From Chloroflexota bacterium (GTDB lineage: Bacteria > Chloroflexota > Dormibacteria > Aeolococcales > Aeolococcaceae): a stretch of DNA of 19,737 bases. Under the pieces are notes generated by a model that saw only the letters and a list, made by a program, of their open reading frames with translations, searched no databases and had not been told where the DNA came from. Below are positions 1 to 5,922 of this stretch, piece by piece (within the stretch, counting starts at the first letter, position 1; every line of letters begins with the position of its first letter). Made by a program: the position numbers and the translations under genes. The stretch covers positions 7,720-27,456 of the forward strand of contig VBHE01000172.1 of NCBI GenBank assembly GCA_005889515.1. Direction: 5' to 3'.

Positions 1-635
1 AGGATCGACGCGGTGACCGTGCGCACGCTGTCGAGCAGGTCGGCGCGGCGCTCGGACGCGGAGCGGACGGTGGTGAGCACCGAGACCACGATGCCGGTGA
101 TCACGAAGTAGCCGGTGCGCCAGCCGAGGGTCTGGAGCGCGGCGGCGCCATGGAGGTCGCCGGTGAGGGCGCAGCCCGCGGCGTACATCCCCGCGTACAG
201 GCAGGGGATCCCGGCGGTCAGAGATCCCCCGTAGCGCAGCGCGACACTGGCGATGGCGGGGAAGAAGACGAGGTAGAGCTCGCTCTGGAGGCCTCCGGTC
301 TTGACGACCATCGCGGTGATGAGGAGCGGGTCGACGAGGGTCGCGACCGCGGGCACGTAGGTGCGGGTCCGGGGCATCCGCAGCCCCACCGCCATGACCA
401 GCGGGTAGAGGAGCAGGAGGACGGTGTCGATCGCCAGGCCCACGTCGCGGCCGGTCCCGGGGACGCCGGGGAAGGCCGCGTAGGCGACCAGGCTGAGCAC
501 GCACGCCAGCCGGATCCAGTTGACGGCGCCCTCGACCGAGTCCTGGACGGTGCGCGAGGCGGCGGTCGAATCCCACGCCGAAGAGGCACCAGCCCGCCCT
601 GGGCGCTCCGGTGGGTCCGGCTGCCCCCTGGTCAT
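1..635 (-). CDS. Multi-pass membrane sensor protein, N-terminal part (runs off the left edge)
   Basis: About 211 residues are visible from an ATG at 635. After a roughly 30-residue soluble Arg/Pro/Ala/Ser-rich start come about six hydrophobic segments (for example around VNWIRLACVLSLVAYAAF, LLLLYPLVMAVGL, YVPAVATLVDPLLITAMVV and YFVITGIVVSVLTTV). They are followed by a charged helix beginning SERRADLLDSVRTV. A membrane bundle leading straight into a signalling-type helix is the usual N-terminus of sensor histidine kinases and diguanylate cyclases. The output domain lies outside the window, so the class cannot be fixed. A good promoter (TGGACC, 17 bases, TATAGT) lies about 30 bases upstream, and the gene diverges from the PHA depolymerase. 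The reading frame was recovered by hand translation of the minus strand. The other frames here are Arg/Pro/Ser-rich shadows. Confidence 0.6.
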   Translation of the reverse strand, partial: MTRGQPDPPERPGRAGASSAWDSTAASRTVQDSVEGAVNWIRLACVLSLVAYAAFPGVPGTGRDVGLAIDTVLLLLYPLVMAVGLRMPRTRTYVPAVATLVDPLLITAMVVKTGGLQSELYLVFFPAIASVALRYGGSLTAGIPCLYAGMYAAGCALTGDLHGAAALQTLGWRTGYFVITGIVVSVLTTVRSASERRADLLDSVRTVTASI

Positions 636-667
636 CCGAACATCGACCTCAATGACGCCCTGATCGC

Positions 668-696
668 ACTATACTTTCACCGCCCGTTGCGGTCCA
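668..696 (-). promoter_or_regulatory. Promoter of the membrane sensor gene
   Basis: On the minus strand a -35 box TGGACC (696-691) and a -10 box TATAGT (673-668) are separated by 17 bases. The predicted transcript starts near 661 and gives a leader of about 26 bases with GAGG before the ATG at 635. Confidence 0.5.
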
Positions 697-723
697 GCGA
701 CGCTCGGTGCGTTGCGGAGCGGC

Positions 724-738
724 TATCCTGCCATTGTG
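724..738 (+). promoter_or_regulatory. Leaderless-type promoter of the PHA depolymerase
   Basis: A -10 box TATCCT (724-729), preceded by GGC, is followed after exactly six bases by the GTG at 736. No convincing -35 or Shine-Dalgarno site is seen. The same spacing recurs at 2534, 7647, 15153 (-) and 17242, so the transcript probably begins at or next to the start codon. Confidence 0.5.
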
Positions 739-1623
739 GCCGACAGCTGCGAGAACCCCACAAAACGCACGCACGCGTCGGCGCTCCGCCGGCTGCCCGG
801 CGATCCCCGGGGACGGGGGCGGCGGACCGGCTTCGTCCGTGTCGATGGGCTCGACCTGCGCGTCGCCATCGAGGGTGAGGGGCCGCCGCTGCTGCTGATC
901 AACGGCATCGGCGCCAACATCGAGATGTGGACGCCCTTCGTGTCCGCGCTCCGCGGCCGCGAGGTCATCCTCTTCGACGCCCCCGGCACCGGGCAGTCGT
1001 CGCGTCCCCGGCACCCGGTGCGGATGCGCCGGCTGAGCCGGGTGGTGACCGGGCTGCTCGACCACCTCGGCTACGAGCGGGTCGACGTGCTCGGCTACTC
1101 CTTCGGCGGCGCCGTCGCCCAGCAGCTCGCCCACCAGTCGCCCGAGCGGGTGCGCCGGCTGGTGCTCGCGGGGACGATGTGCGGGGTCGGCGCCCCCCCG
1201 AACCCCCTGGTGCTCGCGCTCATGGCGACTCCCTATCGCTACTACTCGCGCGGGCACCTGGAGCGGATCTCGCCGCTCCTCTACGGCGGGCGCAGCCGCC
1301 GCGAGCCCGAGGTGCTGCGCCGCCACCTGCAGGCGCGGCTCACCCGGCCGCCGAGCCTGCTCGGGTACCAGTGGCAGATCTACGCGGTGGCGGGGTGGAC
1401 CAGCCTGCTCTGGCTGCACCGCCTCCAGCAGCCCACCCTGGTGCTTCACGGCGAGAAGGACCCGATCGTGCCGCTGATCAACTCCCGGCTGATGGCGGGG
1501 CGCATCCCCGGCGCCCGTCTGCGGGTGCTCCCGGCCGCCGGGCACCTCTTCCTCATCGATGAGCCCGAGGAACCGGCGGCGATGGTGATGGACTTCCTCG
1601 ACGAGGACGAGAAGGCCGCCTGA
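736..1623 (+). CDS. phaZ: Intracellular poly(3-hydroxyalkanoate) depolymerase (alpha/beta hydrolase)
   Basis: This 295-residue alpha/beta hydrolase probably cleaves the storage polyester PHA at the surface of cytoplasmic granules. It lacks a signal peptide. Visible features are LLLINGIGANIEMW (residues 52-65), the lipase box GYSFGG with nucleophile Ser122, a cap region with YGGRSRREP, the stretch WTSLLWLHRLQQPTL, Asp242 in GEKDPIVPLIN and His270 in AGHLFLI. From memory, NGIGAN, the YGG..RR.P cap motif, the WTS.WLH..QPTLVL block and the GHLFLI histidine all match medium-chain-length PHA depolymerases (PhaZ), and the length is close to theirs. An in-frame TTG at 712 would add eight residues. 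GTG 736 is preferred because a TATCCT -10 box lies six bases before it. The next gene, 19 bases downstream, may be a phasin. Another serine hydrolase or esterase role is possible but less likely. Confidence 0.82.
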   Translation: MADSCENPTKRTHASALRRLPGDPRGRGRRTGFVRVDGLDLRVAIEGEGPPLLLINGIGANIEMWTPFVSALRGREVILFDAPGTGQSSRPRHPVRMRRLSRVVTGLLDHLGYERVDVLGYSFGGAVAQQLAHQSPERVRRLVLAGTMCGVGAPPNPLVLALMATPYRYYSRGHLERISPLLYGGRSRREPEVLRRHLQARLTRPPSLLGYQWQIYAVAGWTSLLWLHRLQQPTLVLHGEKDPIVPLINSRLMAGRIPGARLRVLPAAGHLFLIDEPEEPAAMVMDFLDEDEKAA

Positions 1624-1642
1624 CCGTGAGAGGAGAGACCCG

Positions 1643-1918
1643 ATGATCGTCGAGGACGAGCTGCTGACCCGCCTCGAGGACGCCCTGCTCACCGGGGTGC
1701 GCCTCGTCCACGAGACCAACCTGATGGTGCTCGGCGCGCTCGGCGACAGCATCCCCACCCTCCCGTGGGTGGACCTCGTGCCCATGCTCCCCCGGCTGCT
1801 CGAGCGCAGCTTCAGCTTCACCTCGCGGCTGCTCGAGCTGCAGCGCCACTACACCCTCGAGTACCTCGCCCTCCTCGGCGCCCCGGAACCCGCGCGGCGG
1901 CGATCCGCCGCCGCCTGA
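1643..1918 (+). CDS. Small helical protein, candidate phasin-like granule protein
   Basis: The protein has 91 residues and starts at ATG 1643 behind a clear AGGAG ribosome site. It lies 19 bases after the PHA depolymerase and is almost certainly cotranscribed with it. It looks almost wholly alpha-helical and amphipathic, with no signal peptide. The segment LERSFSFTSRLLELQRHYTL (about residues 54-73) resembles the repeated F-x-x-x-x-L-L-E-x-Q/A pattern of phasins, which coat PHA granules. The tail APEPARRRSAAA is Ala/Arg-rich, as in many granule-associated proteins. Similarity is by pattern and context only, and I do not recognise a specific family. It could also be an uncharacterised partner of the depolymerase. 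Confidence 0.6.
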   Translation: MIVEDELLTRLEDALLTGVRLVHETNLMVLGALGDSIPTLPWVDLVPMLPRLLERSFSFTSRLLELQRHYTLEYLALLGAPEPARRRSAAA

Positions 1919-1927
1919 CCGGCGGTC

Positions 1928-2449
1928 TCAGCCCGCGGCCGGGGCGAGGTCGCGGCGGTAGCGCACGGTGGCGGCGCCGGTGACGCCCTCGCACTCGTCG
2001 CGGCGAGCGCCCTCGGCGGCGAACCCGGCGACCTCGTAGAAGCGACGGGCGCGCGCGGCGCTCTCCAGCACCCACAGGGTCACCGTCGTGGAGCCGCGCC
2101 CGAGCAGGTCGACGAGGGCGCGCTCGAAGAGGCTGTTGCCGACGCCGAAGCCGATCAGGTCGGGCTCGACGTAGAGGGCGTAGACCTCGTCGCAACCCTC
2201 GGGCGCGTCGGCGTCGCGGGAGGGGCCGGTATGGCAGTAGCCGACGATCTTGCCGCCGGCGAAGGCCACCCAGAGGCGCTCCTCGCCCGCCTCGCCGCGG
2301 GCGATCGCCTGCCAGCGCTCCTCGTCGAGGGGGAGCGCGTCGAGCATCGCGTCGGGGAGGACGCCGCGGTAGGCGGCCTGCCAGGCCCGGGAGCGGAGCG
2401 CGCCGATGGCATAGCCCTCGTTCTCGACGGCGGGCCTGACCTCGACCAC
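1928..2449 (-). CDS. GNAT-family N-acetyltransferase
   Basis: The protein has 173 residues. It begins VEVRPAVENEGYAIGALRSR with AWQAAYRGVLP close behind, the typical alpha1-alpha2 region of GNAT acetyltransferases. LWVAFAGGKIVGYC forms beta strands 2-3 and VYALYVEPDLIGFGVGNSLF forms the acetyl-CoA region. The usual Q/RxxGxG/A signature appears as IGFGVGNSLF, slightly degenerate. The block TVTLWVLESAARARRFYEVAGF is the standard GNAT C-terminal half. The substrate is unknown. The start is GTG 2449 with a strong AGGAGG ribosome site eight to nine bases upstream and a TATAGT -10 box at 2502-2497. The gene converges on the phasin-like gene with a 9-base gap. A truncated gene with a similar N-terminus lies at 18930-19013. 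Confidence 0.85.
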   Translation of the reverse strand: MVEVRPAVENEGYAIGALRSRAWQAAYRGVLPDAMLDALPLDEERWQAIARGEAGEERLWVAFAGGKIVGYCHTGPSRDADAPEGCDEVYALYVEPDLIGFGVGNSLFERALVDLLGRGSTTVTLWVLESAARARRFYEVAGFAAEGARRDECEGVTGAATVRYRRDLAPAAG

Positions 2450-2496
2450 GGCGGCTCCTCCTGAGGACGCATCCGGATGAGGGCGACGGGCGGTGG

Positions 2497-2502
2497 ACTA
2501 TA
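2497..2502 (-). promoter_or_regulatory. -10 box of the GNAT gene
   Basis: TATAGT on the minus strand lies about 48 bases before GTG 2449, with no recognisable -35. The leader contains AGGAGG, so unlike its neighbour this gene uses a ribosome binding site. The site is only 32 bases from the divergent -10 box at 2534. Confidence 0.4.
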
Positions 2503-2533
2503 CGCGCGTCCGCCTCCGCCCAGCGCCTGCGGC

Positions 2534-2548
2534 TACCCTCGACCGGTG
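2534..2548 (+). promoter_or_regulatory. Leaderless-type promoter of the Asp-box lipoprotein
   Basis: GGC-TACCCT (-10, 2534-2539) is followed by six bases and then GTG 2546. This start also places a lipoprotein signal exactly at the N-terminus. Two independent signs therefore agree on the start and support the leaderless reading elsewhere in the window. Confidence 0.6.
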
Positions 2549-3529
2549 CGCATCCGCCTCCGCCGTGCCCTGGCCGCGACCGCGCTCCTGCTCGCCGGAT
2601 GCGGCGGCGGCGCCCCCGCGGCCGCGCCGGTCCAGGACCACGTCCACTCCGCGGTCGGCGGCCACGCCGCCGGGGAGATCCTGCTCGGCACCCATTACGG
2701 CCTGCGCATCTCCACCGACGGCGGCCGCACCTGGCCCTCCGCGGGCGACCTCGGCCGCACCCAGATCCGGCTGCTCGTGGCCGCGGGCGACGGCTACGTC
2801 GCCGTGACCGGGGCGGAGGACGGCTCCTCGGCAACGATGATCTCGGCCGACGGCCGTCACTGGAGCGGGGTCGCCGGGATGCCCGCGGGCCGCCCGGTCA
2901 GCGCCCTGGTCGCGGGGGCGACGCCCGGGTCGGTGTGGGCGGAGGTCACCGACGTCGGCATCCTCGGCAGCGACGACGGCGGCCACACCTGGCACGCCGT
3001 CGATCCCACCCCGCTGACCATCAACGACATCGCCCCGGGCGTCGACGGGCCCAACCTGCTCGCCTACGCCTCGAGCGCAGGCGTCTTCCTCGCCCTCGGT
3101 CCACAGCTCTCGCCCCTCGGCGACGCGCCATGGCTCGAGGGCGACGCCCAGACGGTGCACCGGTGGTCGGCCTGCCCGCGCTGCCTGGTCGCCACCCTCT
3201 CGGGAGCGGTCGCCACGAGCGCGGACGGCGGCCGGCACTGGGCCACCCACGCCACCCGGCTCCCGTTCACCGACGTGCTCTCCTGGGGCGGCGGCGGCGG
3301 CGCCCTGCTCGGGGTCGCCCCCTCCCCGGCGTCGCCCGACCACGGCCTCTACCTCTCCACCGACGGCGCCGCCACCTGGACCCGGGTGATCGACGCCCCG
3401 CTCGTCGACCACCTCCTCCTCCCCGACGCCACCGGGGCGCCGCTCCTCGCCTTCCGCTGGGGGATCAGCGTCTACCGCAGCGTCGACGCGGGCCGGACGT
3501 GGACCGCCGAGGGTCCGCTGAGGGGCTGA
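2546..3529 (+). CDS. Secreted lipoprotein with Asp-box (BNR/sialidase-like) repeats
   Basis: The protein has 327 residues. The N-terminus MRIRLRRALAATALLLAGC is a lipoprotein signal with lipobox LAGC, so Cys19 should be lipidated and the protein tethered outside the membrane. The rest is a beta-propeller-like domain with about six Asp-box (S-x-D-x-G-x-x-W) repeats: STDGGRTW, SADGRHW, SDDGGHTW, SADGGRHW, STDGAATW and SVDAGRTW. Asp boxes mark the turns of sialidase and YCF48-type propellers. They say little about catalysis, and no sialidase FRIP motif or arginine triad is evident. An in-frame start at 2477 would bury the signal peptide and was not used. A binding or scaffold role in the envelope is more likely than glycosidase activity. 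Confidence 0.8.
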   Translation: MRIRLRRALAATALLLAGCGGGAPAAAPVQDHVHSAVGGHAAGEILLGTHYGLRISTDGGRTWPSAGDLGRTQIRLLVAAGDGYVAVTGAEDGSSATMISADGRHWSGVAGMPAGRPVSALVAGATPGSVWAEVTDVGILGSDDGGHTWHAVDPTPLTINDIAPGVDGPNLLAYASSAGVFLALGPQLSPLGDAPWLEGDAQTVHRWSACPRCLVATLSGAVATSADGGRHWATHATRLPFTDVLSWGGGGGALLGVAPSPASPDHGLYLSTDGAATWTRVIDAPLVDHLLLPDATGAPLLAFRWGISVYRSVDAGRTWTAEGPLRG

Positions 3530-3645
3530 CCCGGACCTGAGGAGATGGGTCTCGGTCGAGCTGATGTCCGGGGTGTACAAGATGACGCCGCGGCACATGC
3601 TCGGCGCCGGATCGGCCGGGGGCGCCATGCCGTCTGCGCACGTCG

Positions 3646-3684
3646 TTGACGTCCGCGCGCCGGTCACGCCACAGTCGGGGCATG
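3646..3684 (+). promoter_or_regulatory. Promoter of the secreted Cys-containing protein
   Basis: A -35 box TTGACG (3646-3651), an 18-base spacer and a -10-like CACAGT (3670-3675) are followed after six bases by ATG 3682. The TTG of the -35 is not a start codon. The 152 bases between the lipoprotein gene and this one contain nothing else recognised. Confidence 0.5.
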
Positions 3685-4203
3685 CAGCGGCGGCTCTGCG
3701 TCCTCCTGGTGATGGCGCTCCTGCTTCCCCTGACCGTGCTGGTGGCCACCCCGGCCCAGGCCCAGGGGGGCGCGGTCTGCACCTTCGCCGCCGACTTCAG
3801 GGTCCTGCCCGGGTTCTCCAGCACCCCGAGCAGGGGCACCTTCACGACCGGCGGCGAGACCGGCACCGTCGACTGCGTCGGGCTGGTCTTCGGGCAGGAG
3901 GTGATCGGCGCCGGGACCTTCGGGTTCGAGGGCGAGTACGGCACCGGCCCGTCGGGTGGCGACACCTGCTCCGACGGCCAGGGACGCGGAACCTTCTCGA
4001 TGCACGTCCCCACCAGCCTGGGGAGGGTCCACGCCCAGGGCACCTTCACCGAGGCGTTCGTCGGCAACGGCGGCCAGTTCGTCGGCCAGGGCCCGGTGAT
4101 GGAGATCAGCTGCCTCTACGAGTTCCGGCCCACCCAGGGCGACTGCGTGACCACGCCGGCGAGAGCAGAGACCATGACCGGCCAGGGCGGCATCGTCGCC
4201 TGA
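3682..4203 (+). CDS. Secreted protein of unknown function
   Basis: The protein has 173 residues. MQRRLCVLLVMALLLPLTVL is a classical Sec signal peptide, with likely cleavage after AQA at residue 27 (ATPAQA-QGG). The mature part is Gly/Thr-rich, probably all beta, with five cysteines (in AVCTF, VDCVG, DTCSDG, ISCLYEF and GDCVTT) and repeated G-x-G-T-F elements (SRGTF, GAGTF, GRGTF, AQGTF). This suggests a small disulphide-linked beta sandwich or barrel exported from the cell. I do not recognise the family. Start ATG 3682 is chosen because it places the signal at the N-terminus and lies six bases after a -10 box. Confidence 0.7.
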   Translation: MQRRLCVLLVMALLLPLTVLVATPAQAQGGAVCTFAADFRVLPGFSSTPSRGTFTTGGETGTVDCVGLVFGQEVIGAGTFGFEGEYGTGPSGGDTCSDGQGRGTFSMHVPTSLGRVHAQGTFTEAFVGNGGQFVGQGPVMEISCLYEFRPTQGDCVTTPARAETMTGQGGIVA

Positions 4204-4213
4204 TCGGGGTGGA

Positions 4214-4236
4214 GTCGCGGGCTCCCCTACCGCGAC
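4214..4236. terminator. GC-rich hairpin between convergent genes
   Basis: GTCGCGG (4214-4220) and CCGCGAC (4230-4236) form a perfect 7-bp stem with a 9-base loop, just after the secreted-protein stop and over the stop of the minus-strand micro-ORF. There is no T-tract on either strand, so it is at best a weak or bidirectional terminator. Confidence 0.3.
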
Positions 4237-4334
4237 GCCAGCCAGACGACCAGGGCGAAGAGCCCGACCATGACGCCGACGAACACCACGAGGTCGCTGA
4301 TCCCCATGGAGTTCGCCGGCGACCGCCGCCTCAT
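4227..4334 (-). CDS. Small single-pass membrane peptide (35 residues)
   Basis: An ATG at 4334 opens a 35-residue frame (MRRRSPANS-MGISDLV...WLASR) ending in TAG at 4227. A second in-frame ATG at 4307 would give a 26-residue peptide. The core ISDLVVFVGVMVGLFALVVW is one uninterrupted transmembrane helix ending in a Trp and an Arg at the interface. The N-terminal Arg cluster predicts N-inside topology. Small single-helix proteins of this kind often act as accessory subunits of membrane complexes, but no partner is identified. It lies 48 bases downstream of the gene ending at 4382 on the same strand and could share its transcript. Confidence 0.5.
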   Translation of the reverse strand: MRRRSPANSMGISDLVVFVGVMVGLFALVVWLASR

Positions 4335-4381
4335 TCAGGGTCCCCCCGGACGCCTCTGGCCCTGGGGGCTATGGTGCGCCT

Positions 4382-5083
4382 TCAGCTCCGGGCCTGGACG
4401 GCGGAGGTGCGGCGGACGAGGACGACGAGCGCCACCGCGGCGGCGCCGTCGACCGCGGCGAAGAGCGCGTAGAGCCACCACGGGCTGCCCCCATGCCCGG
4501 GGATGGCGGGCACGGCGGCCACGGGGGGCGCGGGCAGCGCCACGCCGGTGGCCGGCGGCTGGGCGTCGGGGAGAGCGGCGGCGGGCACCGGCCGGTCGAC
4601 CTGCGTCACCACGAGGGTCGCCGGCGGGGCCTTCGGCGGCGGCGCCGCCGGAACCACCGCCACATGGCGGACGGTGTGGACGGCGGGCGCGGGCGCGGCC
4701 GCGGCTGCGACCGGGCGCGGCGGCACGACCGGCGCGGGGGCGGCGCCGATGGGAGCCCGGGGCGCCGGCTGGACCGGGGCGGGGGTGGCGAGCGGAAGCA
4801 GACAGGTGGCCCCGACGCCGGCCACGCAGGTCGGCGTGAGCAGGCAGACGGGGAGCACGCAGACCCCCGCGTCGGAGACCCCGAGCAGGCGGCCGAGGCC
4901 GACCGGCGCGGCCGCCTCCGCCCGCTGGAACGGGGGCGCGACCAGGGAGAGCTGGAGGGCGATCAGCGCCATGTAGCCCGCGCACGCCGCGGCCACGGTC
5001 CAGGTCATCCGCATCCGGCGCACCGGGAGCCAGCCGTCGAGGGTGCGCAGCCACTGCGCGACGGTCCGTCTCACCACACTCAC
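4382..5083 (-). CDS. Membrane-anchored surface protein with Cys cluster and Pro/Ala linker
   Basis: The protein has up to 233 residues. GTG 5083 or GTG 5077 could be the start, and an AAGAGGGG ribosome site fits the second better. Order of parts: a basic N-terminus, a membrane helix (about 28-48, TWTVAAACAGYMALIALQL), a short external Cys-rich region with four cysteines (VCVLPVC, TPTC, GATC), a long Pro/Ala/Val-rich linker of about 100 residues, then a second membrane helix (WWLYALFAAVDGAAAVALVV) ending in Arg residues. The middle is probably outside the cell, tethered at both ends. I do not recognise the family. A very good promoter stands about 50 bases upstream. The next gene upstream (5183-5728) has similar architecture. 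Confidence 0.65.
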   Translation of the reverse strand: MSVVRRTVAQWLRTLDGWLPVRRMRMTWTVAAACAGYMALIALQLSLVAPPFQRAEAAAPVGLGRLLGVSDAGVCVLPVCLLTPTCVAGVGATCLLPLATPAPVQPAPRAPIGAAPAPVVPPRPVAAAAAPAPAVHTVRHVAVVPAAPPPKAPPATLVVTQVDRPVPAAALPDAQPPATGVALPAPPVAAVPAIPGHGGSPWWLYALFAAVDGAAAVALVVLVRRTSAVQARS

Positions 5084-5135
5084 CCCTCTTCCAGACCCCC
5101 TTGCGGACCGTGGCCCGCCGCGGCCGGTCCCAACG

Positions 5136-5164
5136 ATGCTACGACCCCGAACGCGTCAGGTCAA
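5136..5164 (-). promoter_or_regulatory. Consensus-like sigma-70 promoter
   Basis: A minus-strand -35 box TTGACC (5164-5159), exactly 17 bases, then a -10 box TAGCAT (5141-5136). It is the best -35/-10 pair in the window. It points at the surface-protein gene starting near 5083 and would give a leader of about 50 bases. Confidence 0.65.
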
Positions 5165-5169
5165 CCGCT

Positions 5170-5186
5170 CTGAGACCGTGTCTCAG
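5170..5186 (-). terminator. Hairpin at the stop codon of the Ser/Thr-rich surface protein gene
   Basis: CTGAGAC and GTCTCAG form a perfect 7-bp stem with a 3-base loop spanning the TGA stop at 5185-5183. There is no T-run after it, so it may be a weak terminator or 3'-end stabiliser. It sits just upstream of the next promoter. Confidence 0.3.
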
Positions 5187-5728
5187 CGAAGGCGGGTGAT
5201 CAGAAAGATCGCGCCGCCGCCGATGATGACGAGGAATGCGAGGACGGTCAGCGGAAGGACGCTGCTGGAGTCGCCACCCGGCTGGGGGTTGATCACGGTG
5301 CTGGCCCGGGTGAACTCGCTGGTCGCCGACGCGGTGTCGGTGCCGAGGGCGGTGATGCCGGTGTCGGTGGTCGCCGCCGGCGTGAGCCTGGGCGTGGGCG
5401 CCGGCCTGGGGGTCGCCGTCGGCGGGATCGAGGTGACGTTGCCGGGGAGGACCGCGTAGGTGAGGGTCGAGGCGGTGGTGGTGGTCTCCCCAGTGGTCGA
5501 GGAGGACTTTGAGCTAGACGTGATGCTCGTGATTGGTAGAGGGCACGGAGTGATGAGTGGCCGACAGGTCGGAGGCGCCGAAGGGCTAGGACTTGCCTGC
5601 GGAACCAAGGACTGCGTCGGTGCCGGATCAGGCGACCCAGCGCGAGTTGCGGCGGGGCTGAGCAGCAGCGCCACGAATCCGAGGAGGAGAACGGTCGCCG
5701 CGACGGCGCCACGACGGGCGGCGCTCAT
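5183..5728 (-). CDS. Secreted Ser/Thr/Pro-rich cell-surface protein with C-terminal anchor
   Basis: The protein has 181 residues. The signal peptide MSAARRGAVAATVLLLGF... is probably cleaved after TRA (about residue 30). The mature part is low-complexity Ser/Thr/Pro, with one Cys pair (TCRPLITPC) and runs such as SSSKSSSTTGETTTT. It ends in a hydrophobic helix VLPLTVLAFLVIIGGGAIFL followed by ITRLR, a membrane anchor with positive stop. The Thr/Ser/Pro linker would suit O-glycosylation or spanning a wall. LPLTV before the helix looks like a degenerate sortase motif, but the glycine is missing. The GC content of the middle is lower than that of its neighbours. Unknown family. It is probably not cotranscribed with the next gene, which has its own promoter. 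Confidence 0.65.
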   Translation of the reverse strand: MSAARRGAVAATVLLLGFVALLLSPAATRAGSPDPAPTQSLVPQASPSPSAPPTCRPLITPCPLPITSITSSSKSSSTTGETTTTASTLTYAVLPGNVTSIPPTATPRPAPTPRLTPAATTDTGITALGTDTASATSEFTRASTVINPQPGGDSSSVLPLTVLAFLVIIGGGAIFLITRLR

Positions 5729-5783
5729 CGGGAGGGCTGCTGCTGCTGAGGAGATCTGGGGGACATCGGATTGAGGGGGTCAA

Positions 5784-5789
5784 ACTGTA
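5784..5789 (-). promoter_or_regulatory. Possible -10 box for the Ser/Thr-rich surface protein
   Basis: TACAGT on the minus strand lies about 56 bases before ATG 5728, with no good -35. A TTGACC at 5783-5778 has no -10 at the right distance. The 194-base gap 5729-5922 otherwise holds a 13-codon upstream ORF (5766-5725) and the FtsH leader hairpin. Confidence 0.3.
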
Positions 5790-5898
5790 CAGGGACGCGG
5801 GTGCGCGCCGTGACCCCAGCGTCCCACCGCCCCGCGGCCGGCCCGGTCACCGCCGGCTGACAGGCCGACCACGGCAGCGTGACGGGGCGGCGGGTGAC

Positions 5899-5922
5899 GG
5901 GAGCAGGGCTCAGCGTGCTCCC
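5899..5922 (+). promoter_or_regulatory. Inverted repeat abutting the ftsH-like start codon
   Basis: GGGAGCA (5899-5905) and TGCTCCC (5916-5922) are a perfect 7-bp inverted repeat with a 10-base loop, ending at the base before ATG 5923. As RNA it would fold over the initiation region. As DNA it could be an operator. CAGCGT at 5911-5916 could also be a weak -10 six bases before ATG. Confidence 0.4.

Noticed and set aside
712..735. TTG 712 as start of the PHA depolymerase
   Set aside because: It has no ribosome site, and the -10 box TATCCT lies inside this stretch, six bases before GTG 736.
2477..2545. Earlier start of the Asp-box lipoprotein
   Set aside because: It would put 23 residues before a perfect lipoprotein signal peptide.
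4374..4379. Plus-strand -10-like TATGGT
   Set aside because: No start codon or plausible plus-strand gene follows. The region codes for the minus-strand surface protein and its 3' end.
5183..5270. Sortase sorting signal LPLTV before the C-terminal helix of the Ser/Thr-rich protein
   Set aside because: The glycine of LPxTG is missing and the helix starts immediately. A plain membrane anchor is simpler.
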